A stretch of DNA of 64,000 nucleotides from Rattus norvegicus (Eukaryota; Chordata; Mammalia; Rodentia; Muridae). Each line of letters opens with the position of its first letter. Position 1 is the first letter of the stretch. A model generated the notes under the pieces. The model had not been told where the DNA came from. It made no database searches and saw only the letters and a list, made by a program, of their open reading frames with translations. The position numbers were made by a program, and so were the translations under genes. Of the stretch, positions 53,740 to 63,896 are shown in pieces. The stretch is taken from assembly GCF_036323735.1 (NCBI RefSeq), contig NC_086022.1, forward strand, positions 68,028,702-68,092,701, written 5' to 3'.

Positions 53740-54035
53740 AACAGAATATTTTTTATGGTTTCAAAATTATCATGAAAGGAGAAATAATCCCATGTTATTG
53801 TGTGTTGGTGACAGGCAGTGACTTTTTCAGGGCTATATTTGAAGTAAACATGAAAGAGATGATGGCAGTGGTATTGTTACTAACTTGTCCTCCAAAACAG
53901 TAAGGACATTTCTTTATTATGCCTGTACTGGAAAACAATAACAGATGCTAACATGGACATGGCCTTCCAGTTGTCATCTTTTCTTCAAGTTTCTTCCTGT
54001 CCGGAGCTCACAGCAACTTTTTAACAAAAAGCACC

Positions 54036-54039
<4 letters not shown>

Positions 54040-54080
<41 letters not shown>
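54040..54080. repeat. (GA)n microsatellite
   Basis: About 20 perfect GA units. Confidence 0.95.
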
Positions 54081-54085
<5 letters not shown>

Positions 54086-54137
54086 TTATTTGTGGAAAGT
54101 ATGAAACAGCCAATCTCTGTGTGTTGGTAAATACAGT

Positions 54138-54186
54138 TTTTGGTTGGTTGGTTGGTTGGTTGGTTGGTTGGTTGGTTGGTTGGTTA
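54138..54186. repeat. (GGTT)n microsatellite
   Basis: About twelve GGTT units abutting a reverse B1, probably its tail. Confidence 0.95.
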
Positions 54187-54323
54187 GTTTTTGTGGTTTC
54201 TCTATATAGCCTTGGCTGTTTAGAACTCATTGTATAGACCAGGCTGGCCTCAAACTCACATATATCATCTGCCTCTGTCTCCCAAGTATTGGAATTAAAG
54301 GTGTATATCACCACTGGCCTGCC
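54187..54323 (-). repeat. B1 SINE
   Basis: TGTGGTTTCTCTATATAGCC, ATAGACCAGGCTGGCCTCAA. Confidence 0.9.
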
Positions 54324-54524
54324 TGGTAAATATAGTTTTAAAAATAATAATTTATATTAACATATAATGAATTCCAATTATTTTTATTTACTGATTATTT
54401 TGTTTTCTGTTTTAATGTCTCATATTAGAAGTATTATTGACTAAAAACCACATAAACAAAAGTCTTGATTTTAAGCTTGATATCATTAACAATCCTTTAG
54501 AGATTTTACTCTATTAAATTTGGC

Positions 54525-54538
54525 GGGGGGGGGGGGGG
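54525..54538. repeat. Poly(G) run (G14) at a B2 5' end
   Basis: Fourteen G directly precede ACTGGAGAAATGGCTCAG, replacing the usual GGGG start of a B2. Confidence 0.95.
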
Positions 54539-54680
54539 ACTGGAGAAATGGCTCAGTGATTAAGAGTAATGATGCTCTTCCAGAGGTCCTGAGTTCAATT
54601 CCCAGCAACCACATGGTGACTCACAGCCATCTGTGATGGGATCTGATGCCCTCTTCTGGTGTCTGAAGACAGCAACAAAA
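54535..54680 (+). repeat. B2 SINE, 3' truncated
   Basis: Forward B2 to CTTCTGGTGTCTGAAGACAG, then AACAAAAAGAATTTTTTTT. Confidence 0.92.
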
Positions 54681-54687
54681 AGAATTT

Positions 54688-54813
54688 TTTTTTGGTAACA
54701 GGGTCTCACAATGTAGCCCTGGCTATCCTGAAACTCACTCTCACAGAGGCCTGCCTGCCTCTGCCTCTACCTTCCAAGTTAGGATTAAGGACATGCACTA
54801 CTATGCCTGACTT
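54688..54813 (-). repeat. B1 SINE
   Basis: AACAGGGTCTCACAATGTAG, CTATCCTGAAACTCACTCTC. Confidence 0.85.
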
Positions 54814-54938
54814 AGTAAACATTTTTATTATTTATATATTTGTGTGTGTGTCACATTGTACAACTTGCAGGAACCAATTCTCTTTTTCTATTGTGTGGGT
54901 TTTGAGATAAAACTTGGCTCTTTGGGCTTAGTCGCAGG

Positions 54939-54940
<2 letters not shown>

Positions 54941-54986
<46 letters not shown>

Positions 54987-55011
54987 GAGTGTGTGTGTGT
55001 GTGTGTGTGTA
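54941..55011. repeat. (ATTT)n(GT)n compound microsatellite
   Basis: About eleven ATTT units then about twelve GT units. Confidence 0.95.
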
Positions 55012-55309
55012 CACATGTGCATGGCTTGTATGTTATGGGTTGGGGACAACTTTGGAAAGTCAATTCTTTCCCTCCACCCAATTTTGTTATTTCTGCTGCT
55101 GTGCTACATTTGCAAGCTTCCATCCTGTGCTGGGGCTGGGCTGGGGCTACAGAGCCACTGTATATGGGTTCAGGTTAAAGGATTGAGAGAATACAGGAGA
55201 GGTTATGATACGACAAACAGGAAAGCCGAGGGAGAATGGACTTGGACTGGGTTTTGTAAACAAGCTCAGTTCAGCACACAGGAGGAAACGTTAGAATTCA
55301 GAATTCAGG

Positions 55310-55503
55310 AGCCTGAGTAGACAGATAGATGCCTCATGTACTGCTCTTACAGAGGATCTGAGTTCAATTCCCAACAAGCACATGCAGTGGCTTACAGTCA
55401 CCTATGACTCCAGCTCCAAGAGATCCAATGCCTTTGTTCTCTGAGGGTACCACCACTACATGAAGATGCCCACAGAGACACCTAATTAAAATAAAGTAAC
55501 AGA
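55310..55503 (+). repeat. B3 SINE
   Basis: CTGCTCTTACAGAGGATCTG, TATGACTCCAGCTCCAAGAG, AATTAAAATAAAG tail. Confidence 0.82.
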
Positions 55504-55513
55504 GAACAAATAT

Positions 55514-55739
55514 CAGTGGTTCTCAAGCTTCCCGATGCTGCTGCCCTTTAATAAATACAGTTCCTCATGTTGTGGTGACCCCCAACATACAATTATTTTT
55601 GTTGCTACTTTATAACTGCAAGTTTGCTACTGTTATAAATCGTAATATAAATATCTGATATACAGGATATTTTATATGTGAACTCTGTGAAAGGGTTGTT
55701 CAATTCCCAAAGGGGTCTCGAACCACAGGTTGAGAACTG
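55514..55739 (+). mobile_element. URR1-type hAT-Charlie DNA transposon (MITE)
   Basis: Termini CAGTGGTTCTCAAGCTTCC and AGGTTGAGAACTG. Contains the URR1 motif AATATAAATATCTGATATAC that the copy at 22.9 kb has lost. The 8-bp flanks do not match. Confidence 0.88.
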
Positions 55740-56234
55740 ATGACCTAAATAATAGGGAATGAGGAAGGACTGAATGCAGGTAATGGGCATGAATTGGATA
55801 TAACATAATTGGTTTTCTTGTCTTAATTCTGTCATAGACTTTTTTGGTTTTAGCAGTAGATATGTGCATAAAAATATATTTGATAGTAAAATTGTAAAAT
55901 CCAACATGAAGCTGTATGAATTCAGAACTGCTATTCAAACTGTATAGACATATCTGTGTATCTCCTACATAGATACTGTATAGAAGTTCAAGGAATTTGG
56001 GTCTGGTTAATTTTGGTGTGTGATTTTTATTGCAAGTTTTTTAAATAATAAACTTTATAAAGTTAGAAGAAAAGAATGTGGGTGGAATGGGAAGACTAAA
56101 ACAATGAGAGGCTTAATCTCTAAGCCCTTGACACTGATAATAAGGACTGACCCTAGGGGTCCTAAGACACGAGCACAGTTTTTAAACCTCCTACTTAGTC
56201 TGGGGCTTGAGGCACTTAACTCTTTTAGAAGGTC

Positions 56235-56352
56235 CATGGTATAGTCCATGGCTCCAAACTTGCTGTATAGCCAAGGATGACTTTGAACCTCTGATCCTTC
56301 TGCCTCCACTTCTATAGTCCTGAGATTATAGGTGTGTACCACCACTCCCAGT
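56235..56352 (-). repeat. Old B1 SINE
   Basis: TGCTGTATAGCCAAGGATGA, ATTATAGGTGTGTACCACCA. Confidence 0.75.
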
Positions 56353-56354
56353 TA

Positions 56355-56428
56355 TAAGGTACTCAGGCTCAAACCCAGGGCTCCCTTCTTGCTAGGCAAG
56401 CATGCTATAGAACTACATCCCCAGCCTC
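56355..56428 (-). repeat. Old ID-like SINE
   Basis: CAAACCCAGGGCTCCCTTCT, TGCTAGGCAAGCATGCTATA, CATCCCCAGCC. Confidence 0.65.
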
Positions 56429-56436
56429 CAAAACAC

Positions 56437-56580
56437 TTAACCTTTGTTTATAAGACTCAGTGATGTCATCTGTAAAATGTAGATAATAATTATGTTGTCC
56501 CAGAACCCCCAGGATCAAATGAGATAGCACATTAAACTCTTTGTAAACTCTAAAGCACTAGATAGGTATGTGTCATAAGA
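56437..56580 (+). repeat. MIR SINE, 3' part
   Basis: CTTAACCTTTGTTTATAAGA, CATCTGTAAAATGTAGATAA, AAATGAGATAGCACATTAAA: a clear MIR order, ancient and mammal-wide. Confidence 0.75.
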
Positions 56581-56587
56581 ACTGTAC

Positions 56588-56753
56588 CTTGGGGCTGGAC
56601 AGATCAGCTAGTGGTTGCAAGTCTAGACTGCTCTTGCAGAGGACCTGAGTTGAGCTCCCAGAGTCCATGTTGGATGGTTAACACCCACCTGTAACTCCAG
56701 CTTGAAAGGTATTCAGTGCTTCTAGTCTTAGGTGAAGACAGTGCTCAAGTGCG

Positions 56754-56755
<2 letters not shown>
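56588..56755 (+). repeat. B3/B4-type SINE
   Basis: GGGGCTGGACAGATCAGCTA head; CACCTGTAACTCCAGCTTGA. Confidence 0.8.
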
Positions 56756-56756
<1 letters not shown>

Positions 56757-56809
<53 letters not shown>

Positions 56810-56830
56810 ACACACACACACACACACACA
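56757..56830. repeat. (CA)n microsatellite
   Basis: About 35 CA units with one CC break, preceded by a short GCGCGC. It is the tail of the SINE before it. Confidence 0.95.
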
Positions 56831-56844
56831 TTTAAGAAAATAAG

Positions 56845-56965
56845 AAGCTGGGTGTGGTGGTGCATGTCTTAATCCCAGCATCAGGAGGCAGAGGTAGGTG
56901 GATCTCTGTGAGTTCAAGTCCAGCAAGGGCTACATAGAGAAAACTGAAAAAAAAATCAAAATAAA
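56845..56965 (+). repeat. B1 SINE
   Basis: AGCTGGGTGTGGTGGTGCAT start; TTCAAGTCCAGCAAGGGCTA; A-rich tail. Confidence 0.9.
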
Positions 56966-57047
56966 TACATATAATAACAAAATAAATCTTAGAAAATAAG
57001 AACTATATGCTTATTACTTTGATAAGTCTTTCCTTTTTATTTTTTAG

Positions 57048-57122
57048 GCAGAGCTCAAAAGCTTGATGGACAATGCCTCTTCACCATTTGAATTTGCTAA
57101 AGAACTCATCAGACACAATCTG
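57048..57122 (+). CDS. Ift56: Ift56 coding exon 8
   Basis: 25 codons: AELKSLMDNASSPFEFAKEL, IRHNL. Acceptor ttatttttTAG, donor CTG/GTGAGT. Phase 0 to 0, so it could be skipped without frameshift. The frame read on past the donor is intronic. Confidence 0.96.
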
Positions 57123-57739
57123 GTGAGTGAGTTTCCCGTCTTGGGTGACTTAAGTCCTATTTTATTTTGGTACATCATAGCAACTAATGAAGGGAAACGC
57201 CCAACAATACCGCCCTACTCTAGGGAGTGCTGCCTTACTGTGGAAGAGATAAAAGGGGTTTCAGACACCAGTCTTTCCTCTTATTGGGAGGGCAGAATGT
57301 GGGTCACATTTGGAAAGAAGGGCAAGGCATGGAGACTCAAGTGTTTCTGTTCCTTGGAGGAAAACAGAGGAACTTATCTTCATGGGTAGAATAGGACGAT
57401 TGCTTCATCCTTGAATGCTGGCTGAGTCTTCAGGGCTCATTTTAATCTAGGTCATGAATGTAGAACAAGTGTGATGTGTGTAAGACAACTAGAGGCTGAT
57501 TGTACCAGTCGTAAGTGTGTGCTGGAGAAAGTGGGAAGTAACAATGTGTTTAGGGCTAGATTGTGATGGCCATTGCTTAAATGCAATCCAAGCTCACATG
57601 AAATCATAGCCTACCTCGTGCAGCACAGTGAGATGCAGAGATTATGTGCTCTGAGTGAGGCAGCAGGGAGCACAGAGCCAATGGTTTTGTATGGTGAGTT
57701 TCTGCTTCCCCATCTGAAAACAGCGATCGAGAAACTACA

Positions 57740-57795
57740 GCTTCTCCTTCTGCTTCTTCTTCTTCCCCCTCCTTCTCCCCTTCCTCCTCCTCTTG
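57740..57795. repeat. (CTT)n / (CCT)n pyrimidine tract
   Basis: Pyrimidine-only run that abuts a reverse B1 and is probably its tail. Confidence 0.9.
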
Positions 57796-57796
57796 T

Positions 57797-57930
57797 TGAG
57801 ACAAGATGTCACTGTGTAGCTCTAGCTGGCCTGCAACCCTGTGTACACACAGACCAGGCTTAGAGACCCTGTCTGCCTCTCCAGTGAGGAGACTAAAGGC
57901 ATATATGTGCCAGGACACCCAGCCAGCCTA
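57797..57930 (-). repeat. Old B1 SINE
   Basis: TTGAGACAAGATGTCACTGT, CTCTAGCTGGCCTGCAACCC. Confidence 0.8.
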
Positions 57931-58050
57931 CATTTTGAGGTCACATGTGGAATTTTGCACCCGTGGCATCAGCAGCAACACTAAACATTTTCAGGTACTG
58001 ACTTGTTTAATTAGGGGTATTCAGCTTGTTGTAACTAGCCCTTACCTGCT

Positions 58051-58082
58051 GAGCCAGATTTTTTTTTTTTTTTTTTTTTTTT
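58051..58082. repeat. Poly(T) run
   Basis: About 30 T with no recognisable SINE body beside it. Confidence 0.9.
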
Positions 58083-58689
58083 ATATTTCTCTGTAACAGC
58101 CACTATCTGGTGGAATACTACCAATGGTTCTGTGACTTTTACAATCATCTTAAAGCCAGCAGGGCCAAACCACAGATAACCATGGAAGAAGAACACAAAA
58201 AAGTCCCCTGCATTTAGTTCGAGCTGAGCTTGTGATTATGAGAGTAAGTTGAGTAGGGTGCGGGAGCAAAGGACAAGTGTGGGGAGGCTGAGGACGGCAG
58301 GGCAAGAGGAATCAGCAGTCAGCCACGGCTTTTGAAGCTTAGCATTGAAAGGAAGAAAAATAGGGCATTCTCAGGAGGGAACAAAGGAACGAGTGGAGAT
58401 TTTACACAAGAACAAAACCCCTTGTGTGTACTTGAAGTTGAGACATAGGGCTGCTACTTTGGGAAGACTGAAGATACAGTGATTAATGGAGACAGAGTCC
58501 AGATGGAGTTAGAAGTCACAAGATCAAGGCACACGAAGAAGTCCCCTTGTGAGGAACTGGGAAAAATCATCAAAATTAGTATTCTAAGGTGGGAAAATTA
58601 CAAAGTTCATGCCTGATGCCTTCAATTCAGTGTAGTGGGATGGTTTTCTGTGTTCTGAACATTCGCTAGGCTCTGGAAATTGAATAGTG

Positions 58690-58878
58690 TGAGAAAATGG
58701 TTTTTAAATTTTCATTATATTTACTTCTGTGTGGGAATGTGTTTTCTTAGTGCACATGTGTGCTTGTGGCAGTCAGAGAACAATTTGCTGGAGATGCGCG
58801 TGTGGGTCCTGGAGACTGAACTCAAGCTGTCCGTCTTGGCAGCAGGGGCTCCACCTGCTGAGCCATCTCACTGGCTAA
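58690..58878 (-). repeat. B3/B4-type SINE
   Basis: Reverse: GAACAATTTGCTGGAGATGC, ACTGAACTCAAGCTGTCCGT, TGAGCCATCTCACTGGC. Confidence 0.75.
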
Positions 58879-58949
58879 TGTTTTCAGTTTTAACCTTGTA
58901 ACACTCATTATCTAACAGCATACTTGTTTGCTTTTCTTTTACATTTTTA

Positions 58950-59156
58950 ATCACATCTGTTAACTAATTTATTATATTTGCATGTATGCATGTGCAAGTA
59001 TGAGTAAGCATGTGCACATGACTTACATGTATGTGGTGGCCTGAGGACTACTTGTAAGAGTCAGTTCTCTCCTTCTATCATGTGGGTCCCACAGATTGAA
59101 CTCAGTTGTCCAGCTCAGTGGTGAGCACGTTACCTACTGAATCATCTCACCAGCCC
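58950..59156 (-). repeat. B3/B4-type SINE
   Basis: Reverse: GTATGCATGTGCAAGTATGA tail, GTGGCCTGAGGACTACTTGT, TGAATCATCTCACCAGCCC. Confidence 0.75.
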
Positions 59157-59294
59157 TTGTTTGCTTTCTGAAGGGCTCTCCATACTTGAATAATTTATGT
59201 GGTTGCAGGGGAGTGACTTGGTCTTGCTGTAACCCCAGTGCTTAATATGGTAGTAGATATAGAGCTAATGAGTATTTGTAGAATTAAATTTAAG

Positions 59295-59405
59295 TATCTA
59301 CTATATATATGCCACACAGCCAATTTTAACTCATGTAATTGTAATTTATACTAATTCCATTGGGAAATGAGGGAACAGGCTCTGAAAAGTTATTTAAATG
59401 CCATC
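59295..59405 (-). repeat. Possible MIR SINE
   Basis: AGTATCTACTATATATATGC and TTTTAACTCATGTAATTGTA, then GGGAAATGAGGGAACAGGCT, in a MIR-like order. Weak. Confidence 0.4.
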
Positions 59406-59407
59406 AT

Positions 59408-59550
59408 GGGCTTTTTACTTTTGTGATACTGTGGTAACATGGTTTCCTTGTGAAGCTCCGTCTAACCTTGGACTTGCTCTCCTCACACCTGCCTCCCGAG
59501 TCCTGGGATCACAAGTGTGCACACCAGCACTCCCATGCTGCTTCACGATT
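59408..59550 (-). repeat. Old B1 SINE
   Basis: TGTGATACTGTGGTAACATG, GGGATCACAAGTGTGCACAC. Confidence 0.65.
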
Positions 59551-59607
59551 ACAGTGAAGAGCATGCATAGCCCCTGAGGCACAGTGACACTCTTGCTTTC
59601 TGTGTAG

Positions 59608-59710
59608 GTTGTTTTCCGAGGAGGAGAAGGGGCTTTGCAGGTTTTACCTCCCCTAGTTGATGTCATTCCTGAAGCTAGGCTAAACCTAGTGATTTACTAC
59701 CTTCGTCAAG
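59608..59710 (+). CDS. Ift56: Ift56 coding exon 9
   Basis: 34 codons plus one base: VVFRGGEGALQVLPPLVDVI, PEARLNLVIYYLRQ. Acceptor ctttctgtgTAG, donor CAAG/GTAAGA. Phase 0 to 1. ARLNLVIYYLRQDD is the start of a TPR completed by exon 10. Confidence 0.97.
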
Positions 59711-59864
59711 GTAAGAGAAATTTGTCATGTTCTGACATGATGAAAAATATTTTCCAATATTTAATATGACTGAATGAATTGTAAATACATAACATTTCCA
59801 AAGATATATTTGCACCAAATTTGTGAGACAAAAGTAATTGAATGGCACTTACCAGTTGTGCCTT

Positions 59865-60115
59865 TTCCTCTGTCTTCTCCTTTTCCTCCCTCTCCACACC
59901 CCTTCTCCTTCTCTCTCTTCACACCCCTCCTTCCTCTTCACACCTCTCCTCCTCCCTCCTCACTCTCCTCCCTTCTTCTCTCTCCTCACACCCCTCCCCT
60001 TCACACCCCTCCTCCTCCCTCTTCACACCCCTCCTCCCTCTTCACACCCCTTCTCCTCCCTCTCCATATCCTTTCTCCTCCTTCCTCTCCTCATCCCTTC
60101 TCCCCTCTCAGTCTA
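59865..60115 (+). repeat. CT-rich minisatellite
   Basis: About 250 bp built from variants of a unit such as TCTTCACACCCCTCCTCC, repeated about a dozen times. Almost purine-free on the plus strand. All three forward frames stay open, giving Ser/Pro/Leu artefacts. Confidence 0.93.
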
Positions 60116-60231
60116 TTTCCCTTTTCTTCATCTTACTATTTTGTCCTTTCCTTTGTCAATTTCCTTTCAGGCCATCAATTTTTTTCCCTTTAACCTTTTC
60201 CTGTTCACTTTTTATGAAAATGTACATTCAG

Positions 60232-60415
60232 AGCAGGCAGTTGTGGTGCACGCCTTTATCCCAGCCCTTGGGAGGCAGAAGCAGGTGGATCTCTGTGAGT
60301 TTGAGGTTAAGTTCCAGGACAGCCAGGGCTACACAGAGAAACTCTGTCTCAGCAAAACAGGAAAAAATAGAAAAGACGCTGAAGAAGACGAAGAAGACGA
60401 AGGAGATAAGGAGAA
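60232..60415 (+). repeat. B1 SINE
   Basis: GGCAGTTGTGGTGCACGCCT start; GGACAGCCAGGGCTACACAG; tail with GAAGAAGAC units. Confidence 0.92.
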
Positions 60416-60849
60416 GAAAAAAAATGCACATCTTAAATTATCAACATCTGTGTTTGCTCAAAAATTTCTTGCTTTGTAGACTAAGTATCTTATGAGAAAT
60501 GTAATGTGATGTCTAATTCTTGGATTATCGGGAACATTTTTGGAGCAACCTTTCTCAGAACTCAGCAGTATAGGATACTTGGCTGTGGATCTTAAACTTT
60601 AGTGTAGCCTTTTCAGGCATGTGGTAGAGCCCAACCAGGCGACTTATTTCTCACTGAGAAAAATGTGCTTACTTTGTGAGAACATGCCTTACAGAACAGT
60701 CCTCTCTGTGTGACAGATAAGCAAAAAGAAATTTGTTTTTAGATATGAATTAATGAAAAATTGAATATATTTCACAAATTATGAAAAATTTCTAGCATAA
60801 ACAATAGCAAATTTTAGAGTGTCCAAAGACTCCAAATTAAATAATTTTT

Positions 60850-60988
60850 AAACTGGCTATGGGTGGCTCACACCTATATGGTCTCTATGGTCAGAAGGCA
60901 GAGGCGAATAGATCTTTGTGGGTTTGAAGCCAGATTGGTTTGCATAGTGAATTCCAGGCCAGCCAGCACTATACAGAACATGTCTACA
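60850..60988 (+). repeat. Old B1 SINE
   Basis: CTGGCTATGGGTGGCTCACA, AGGCCAGCCAGCACTATAC. Confidence 0.8.
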
Positions 60989-61109
60989 TTGTTATTTCAC
61001 TCTTAGGAATGTATGTAATGTTTATTTCTTTTTTAAAAAAAAGGGGGGAGGAGGAGACAGTCTTCTTATTTAAATACAAATCCATTGACATGATACCCAG
61101 CCTACATTT

Positions 61110-61252
61110 TTATTTTTTAATGATAGGGTCTCTAAAATAGTACTATCCTGGAACTTACTCACTAGGCCAGGCTGGCTTTGAACTCAGAGATGCACCTGCT
61201 TCTGCTTTCTGAGTGCTGGGATTAGAGAGACCTGTGCCACCATACCAAGTCT
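61110..61252 (-). repeat. B1 SINE
   Basis: CACTAGGCCAGGCTGGCTTT, GAGTGCTGGGATTAGAGAGA. Confidence 0.88.
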
Positions 61253-61566
61253 AGGAACACCCGAGTTCCAGCTCTAGAACTCCTGTGAAAGTGCCAGGTG
61301 TGGTGTCAGGCATTTGTAACACGGCACGGGGGAGGTGGGGATAGGAGGATCCTGTCTCTTTCTAGTGAGCCCCTTCAGCCTTATTAGTCTCAAAGTGGGT
61401 GGACCATGTCCTTGAAGATGACACCAGGGGTTGTCCTCTGGCCTTCATGTACATGCACACATGAAATACATACATGCATGTTTTAAAAAAGAAAATGACA
61501 GTTTTCTTTAGGATAGCTGCACAACCTAGAACTTGATGGACAATTCAAGGTCAAGTAAAACATGGT

Positions 61567-61702
61567 ATTCTCTCTCTGTGTGTCTCTCTCTGTCTCTTTC
61601 TCTACATCTCTCTGTCTCTCTGTCTTTCTCTCTATCTCTGTCTCTGTCTCTCTCTCTGTCTCTCTCTCTCTCTCTGTCTCTCTCTCTCTCTCTCTCTGTG
61701 TG
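61567..61702. repeat. (TC)n/(TCTG)n microsatellite
   Basis: About 135 bases of TC units with TG interruptions, ending 148 bp before exon 10. A long pyrimidine tract, but separated from the true acceptor by mixed sequence. Confidence 0.95.
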
Positions 61703-61849
61703 TGTAGCCCTGCACCTGCTGTAAGAACAGTCTATTACTAAGCTGCTGCACCCTCAGCCCCATTTTATATGAATATTTGAACACTATGACTGCTTAAGAG
61801 AGCACCACTGAAACACAAGCCCATATAACGCTGACTCCTTACCTTGCAG

Positions 61850-61905
61850 ATGATGTGCAGGAAGCCTATAATTTGATCAAGGACCTGGAACCTACTACAC
61901 CTCAG
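61850..61905 (+). CDS. Ift56: Ift56 coding exon 10 (56 nt)
   Basis: Two bases complete Asp, then DVQEAYNLIKDLEPTTPQ. Acceptor ctccttaccttgcAG, donor CAG/GTAAGT. Phase 1 to 0. Confidence 0.97.
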
Positions 61906-62074
61906 GTAAGTAGAGGCACTGTCACTTTTTAGAACAAGTGCTGTGGAGAGCAGCACTGCAGTCATAGCTGTAATCTGCCTCAGAGAAGACTCCCACTGCA
62001 GGGTCAAGAAGACTATATATGCTGATGGCTTTGTGCCACTTTGGGATGAGAATGAATGCTCTGGAATTTTTTTT

Positions 62075-62255
62075 TAAGATTTATTTATTTATTTCATGTA
62101 TGTGGGTACATTGTCGCTGACTTCAGACACCAGAAGAGGGCATCAGGTCACATTACAGATGGTTGTGAGCCACCATGTGGTTGCTGGGATTTGAACTCAC
62201 GACCTCTGGAAGAACAGTCAGTGCTCTTAACCGCTGAGCCATCTCTCCAGCCCCC
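62075..62255 (-). repeat. B2 SINE
   Basis: Complete reverse B2; flanked by ctggaattttttttt. Confidence 0.95.
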
Positions 62256-62574
62256 TGGAATTTTTTTTTAATGTAGCCCTTAATATCCATTGATCCCCTA
62301 AAAGGTCTAAAATTTGAAAATATTAAATCTGTTTTAAAAAATGAAATCTGTAATTATATTGAATGAACAGCTACTCTATAAGTGTCTGCAACCTATCGTT
62401 TTTCCTTCAGTAAGTTGTTAACTCCTTTCATTCAGGGACTGTGTCTCATACTATCATATCTCCAACACTGTGTACACTACGTCTATAGAAAGCACCCTGC
62501 CCAGCCCCTTTCACTAAATAAAAGACTAAATAAAACTGGCTGGCTTCCCTAACAAGCCTAGGAATCTGCCTATT

Positions 62575-62685
62575 TTCATCTCCCCAGCACTGGAATTGCA
62601 AGTGTCTTTTTACATGGGTCCTGAGGATTGAACCAGGGTCCTTATATGACAAGCCCTTTGCCAACTAAGCAAACTCCAGCCTCTC
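62575..62685 (-). repeat. Diverged SINE (B4-like)
   Basis: CCCCAGCACTGGAATTGCAA and GATTGAACCAGGGTCCTTAT, ending CAAACTCCAGCC. Confidence 0.55.
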
Positions 62686-62718
62686 ACTGAATTATTTCTG
62701 CTTAAGAGCTTACAATAG

Positions 62719-62816
62719 GGGGTTGGGGATTTGGCTCAGTGGTAGAGCGCTTGCCTAGGAAGCGCAAGGTCCTGGGTTCAATCCCCAGCCCCGGGGCGGG
62801 GGGGGGGGGGGGGGGA
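62719..62816 (+). repeat. ID SINE with a poly(G) tail
   Basis: Complete ID body (three substitutions at the 3' end, CAATCCCCAGCCCC), but the tail is GGGGC followed by 18 G and AA instead of poly(A). An exact target duplication agagcttacaatag at 62705-62718 and 62817-62830 shows it is an intact insertion including the G-run. Confidence 0.95.
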
Positions 62817-62999
62817 AGAGCTTACAATAGTAAACTCTGCTTTATGGGCTCTTGTCCTCTAGAAGTCAAACCAAACTCCTCTTCCTTTCATAAGCCAGGC
62901 TATAGCAGAGAAAAGAATTCAGCATATGAAGTAGAGTTGGGGCAAGGGGCCAACAAGAAAGCCCGCGTAACTGTGATTGGTGTGATTGTGTTTTCCCAG

Positions 63000-63053
63000 G
63001 AGTATATTCTCAAGGGAGTTGTCAATGCAGCCCTTGGCCAGGAAATGGGTTCA
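63000..63053 (+). CDS. Ift56: Ift56 coding exon 11
   Basis: 18 codons: EYILKGVVNAALGQEMGS. Acceptor gtgttttccCAG, donor TCA/GTGAGT. Phase 0 to 0. It is the last exon in the window; the next human residues begin RDHMK, and I find no matching exon before 64000. Confidence 0.96.
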
Positions 63054-63311
63054 GTGAGTATAAAATCATGATAATCTATATTTGACAGAGCTCTAGTTAT
63101 ATAAAGACCACAATAGATACTGATGTGCAACCACTTACACTCCCTGGCTTCTTCTGCATGCCCTTTGTCTTTATCACTGGGGGAGGGGTGCTGGGGGTCA
63201 AAGCCTTCTGCGTGGTAGATCCTTGCACTGAGTCACGTCCTTCAGTTCCATTCTTTAAAACCTCCAGTTCAGGTATTTTGCAGGAACAATTATATTGTGT
63301 AGAGATTTTTT

Positions 63312-63404
63312 CTTTTTTTTTTTTTTTTTCGGAGCTGGGGACCGAACCCAGGGCCTTGCGCTTCCTAGGTAAGCGCTCTACCACTGAGCTAAATCCCCAG
63401 CCCC
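63312..63404 (-). repeat. ID SINE
   Basis: Complete reverse body; duplication gagatttttt on both sides. Confidence 0.95.
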
Positions 63405-63609
63405 GAGATTTTTTTTTAAGCTCTAACCATAAAACTTGCTATTTTGTTTAAAAGAGCACCAATGTAGTAGAGTTATTTCTTTTTTGACAAATACAAACAA
63501 TGGATTTGGCATCTAGAACATGGGGAACTTCTTTCTCTAGAAAAGCTTTTGTTAAGGTACTGGAAATACACCCTCCTCTCTTCTGTAAAAGCTTTTCTTT
63601 GTTTGTTTC

Positions 63610-63744
63610 TCTGAGAACAGTGTTTCTCTAGGTAGTCCTGGCTATCCAGGAGCTCACTCTGTAGACCAGGCTGGCCTAGAAGATCTGCCTGCCTCTGCCT
63701 CCCAAGTTCTGGGATCAAGGTGTGTGCCACCACACTTGACCATT
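63610..63744 (-). repeat. B1 SINE
   Basis: TTTCTCTAGGTAGTCCTGGC, CTGTAGACCAGGCTGGCCTA. Confidence 0.92.
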
Positions 63745-63896
63745 TTTTTTTTTTGTTGTTGTTGTTCTTTGTTTTAATTTTGGTTTTCCTAGATACTATA
63801 TCCTCAAGATGGTCTTGAAATCACAGAAATCTTCAATCTTTCTGCCTCAGTCTCCCCAGTGTTTAAAGAGCATCTATAACTACCAAAGCAGCTCAA

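Larger units (their letters stand above)
48125..57047 (+). other. Ift56 intron 7
   Basis: 8.9 kb, the largest intron seen. Holds SINEs, the retroelement-like block at 49990-53500, simple repeats, a URR1 and a MIR. Confidence 0.8.
57123..59607 (+). other. Ift56 intron 8
   Basis: 2.5 kb. 57123-57735 and 58090-58685 show no named feature. The rest is SINE and simple repeat. Confidence 0.75.
59711..61849 (+). other. Ift56 intron 9
   Basis: 2.1 kb with a CT-rich minisatellite 155 bp after the donor, three B1s and a (TC)n array. 60420-60845 is unassigned. 61263-61490 resembles a decayed B4-like SINE. Confidence 0.75.
61906..62999 (+). other. Ift56 intron 10
   Basis: 1.1 kb with a B2, a diverged SINE and an ID. 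62260-62570 shows nothing named. Confidence 0.8.

Noticed and set aside
57123..57389. Continuation of Ift56 exon 8 past 57122
   Set aside because: CTG/GTGAGT is a consensus donor and exon 9 continues the known protein exactly (NL then VVFRGG).
59774..60495. Forward frames of 139-217 codons rich in Ser, Pro and Leu
   Set aside because: Translation of a CT-rich minisatellite joined to a B1 SINE.
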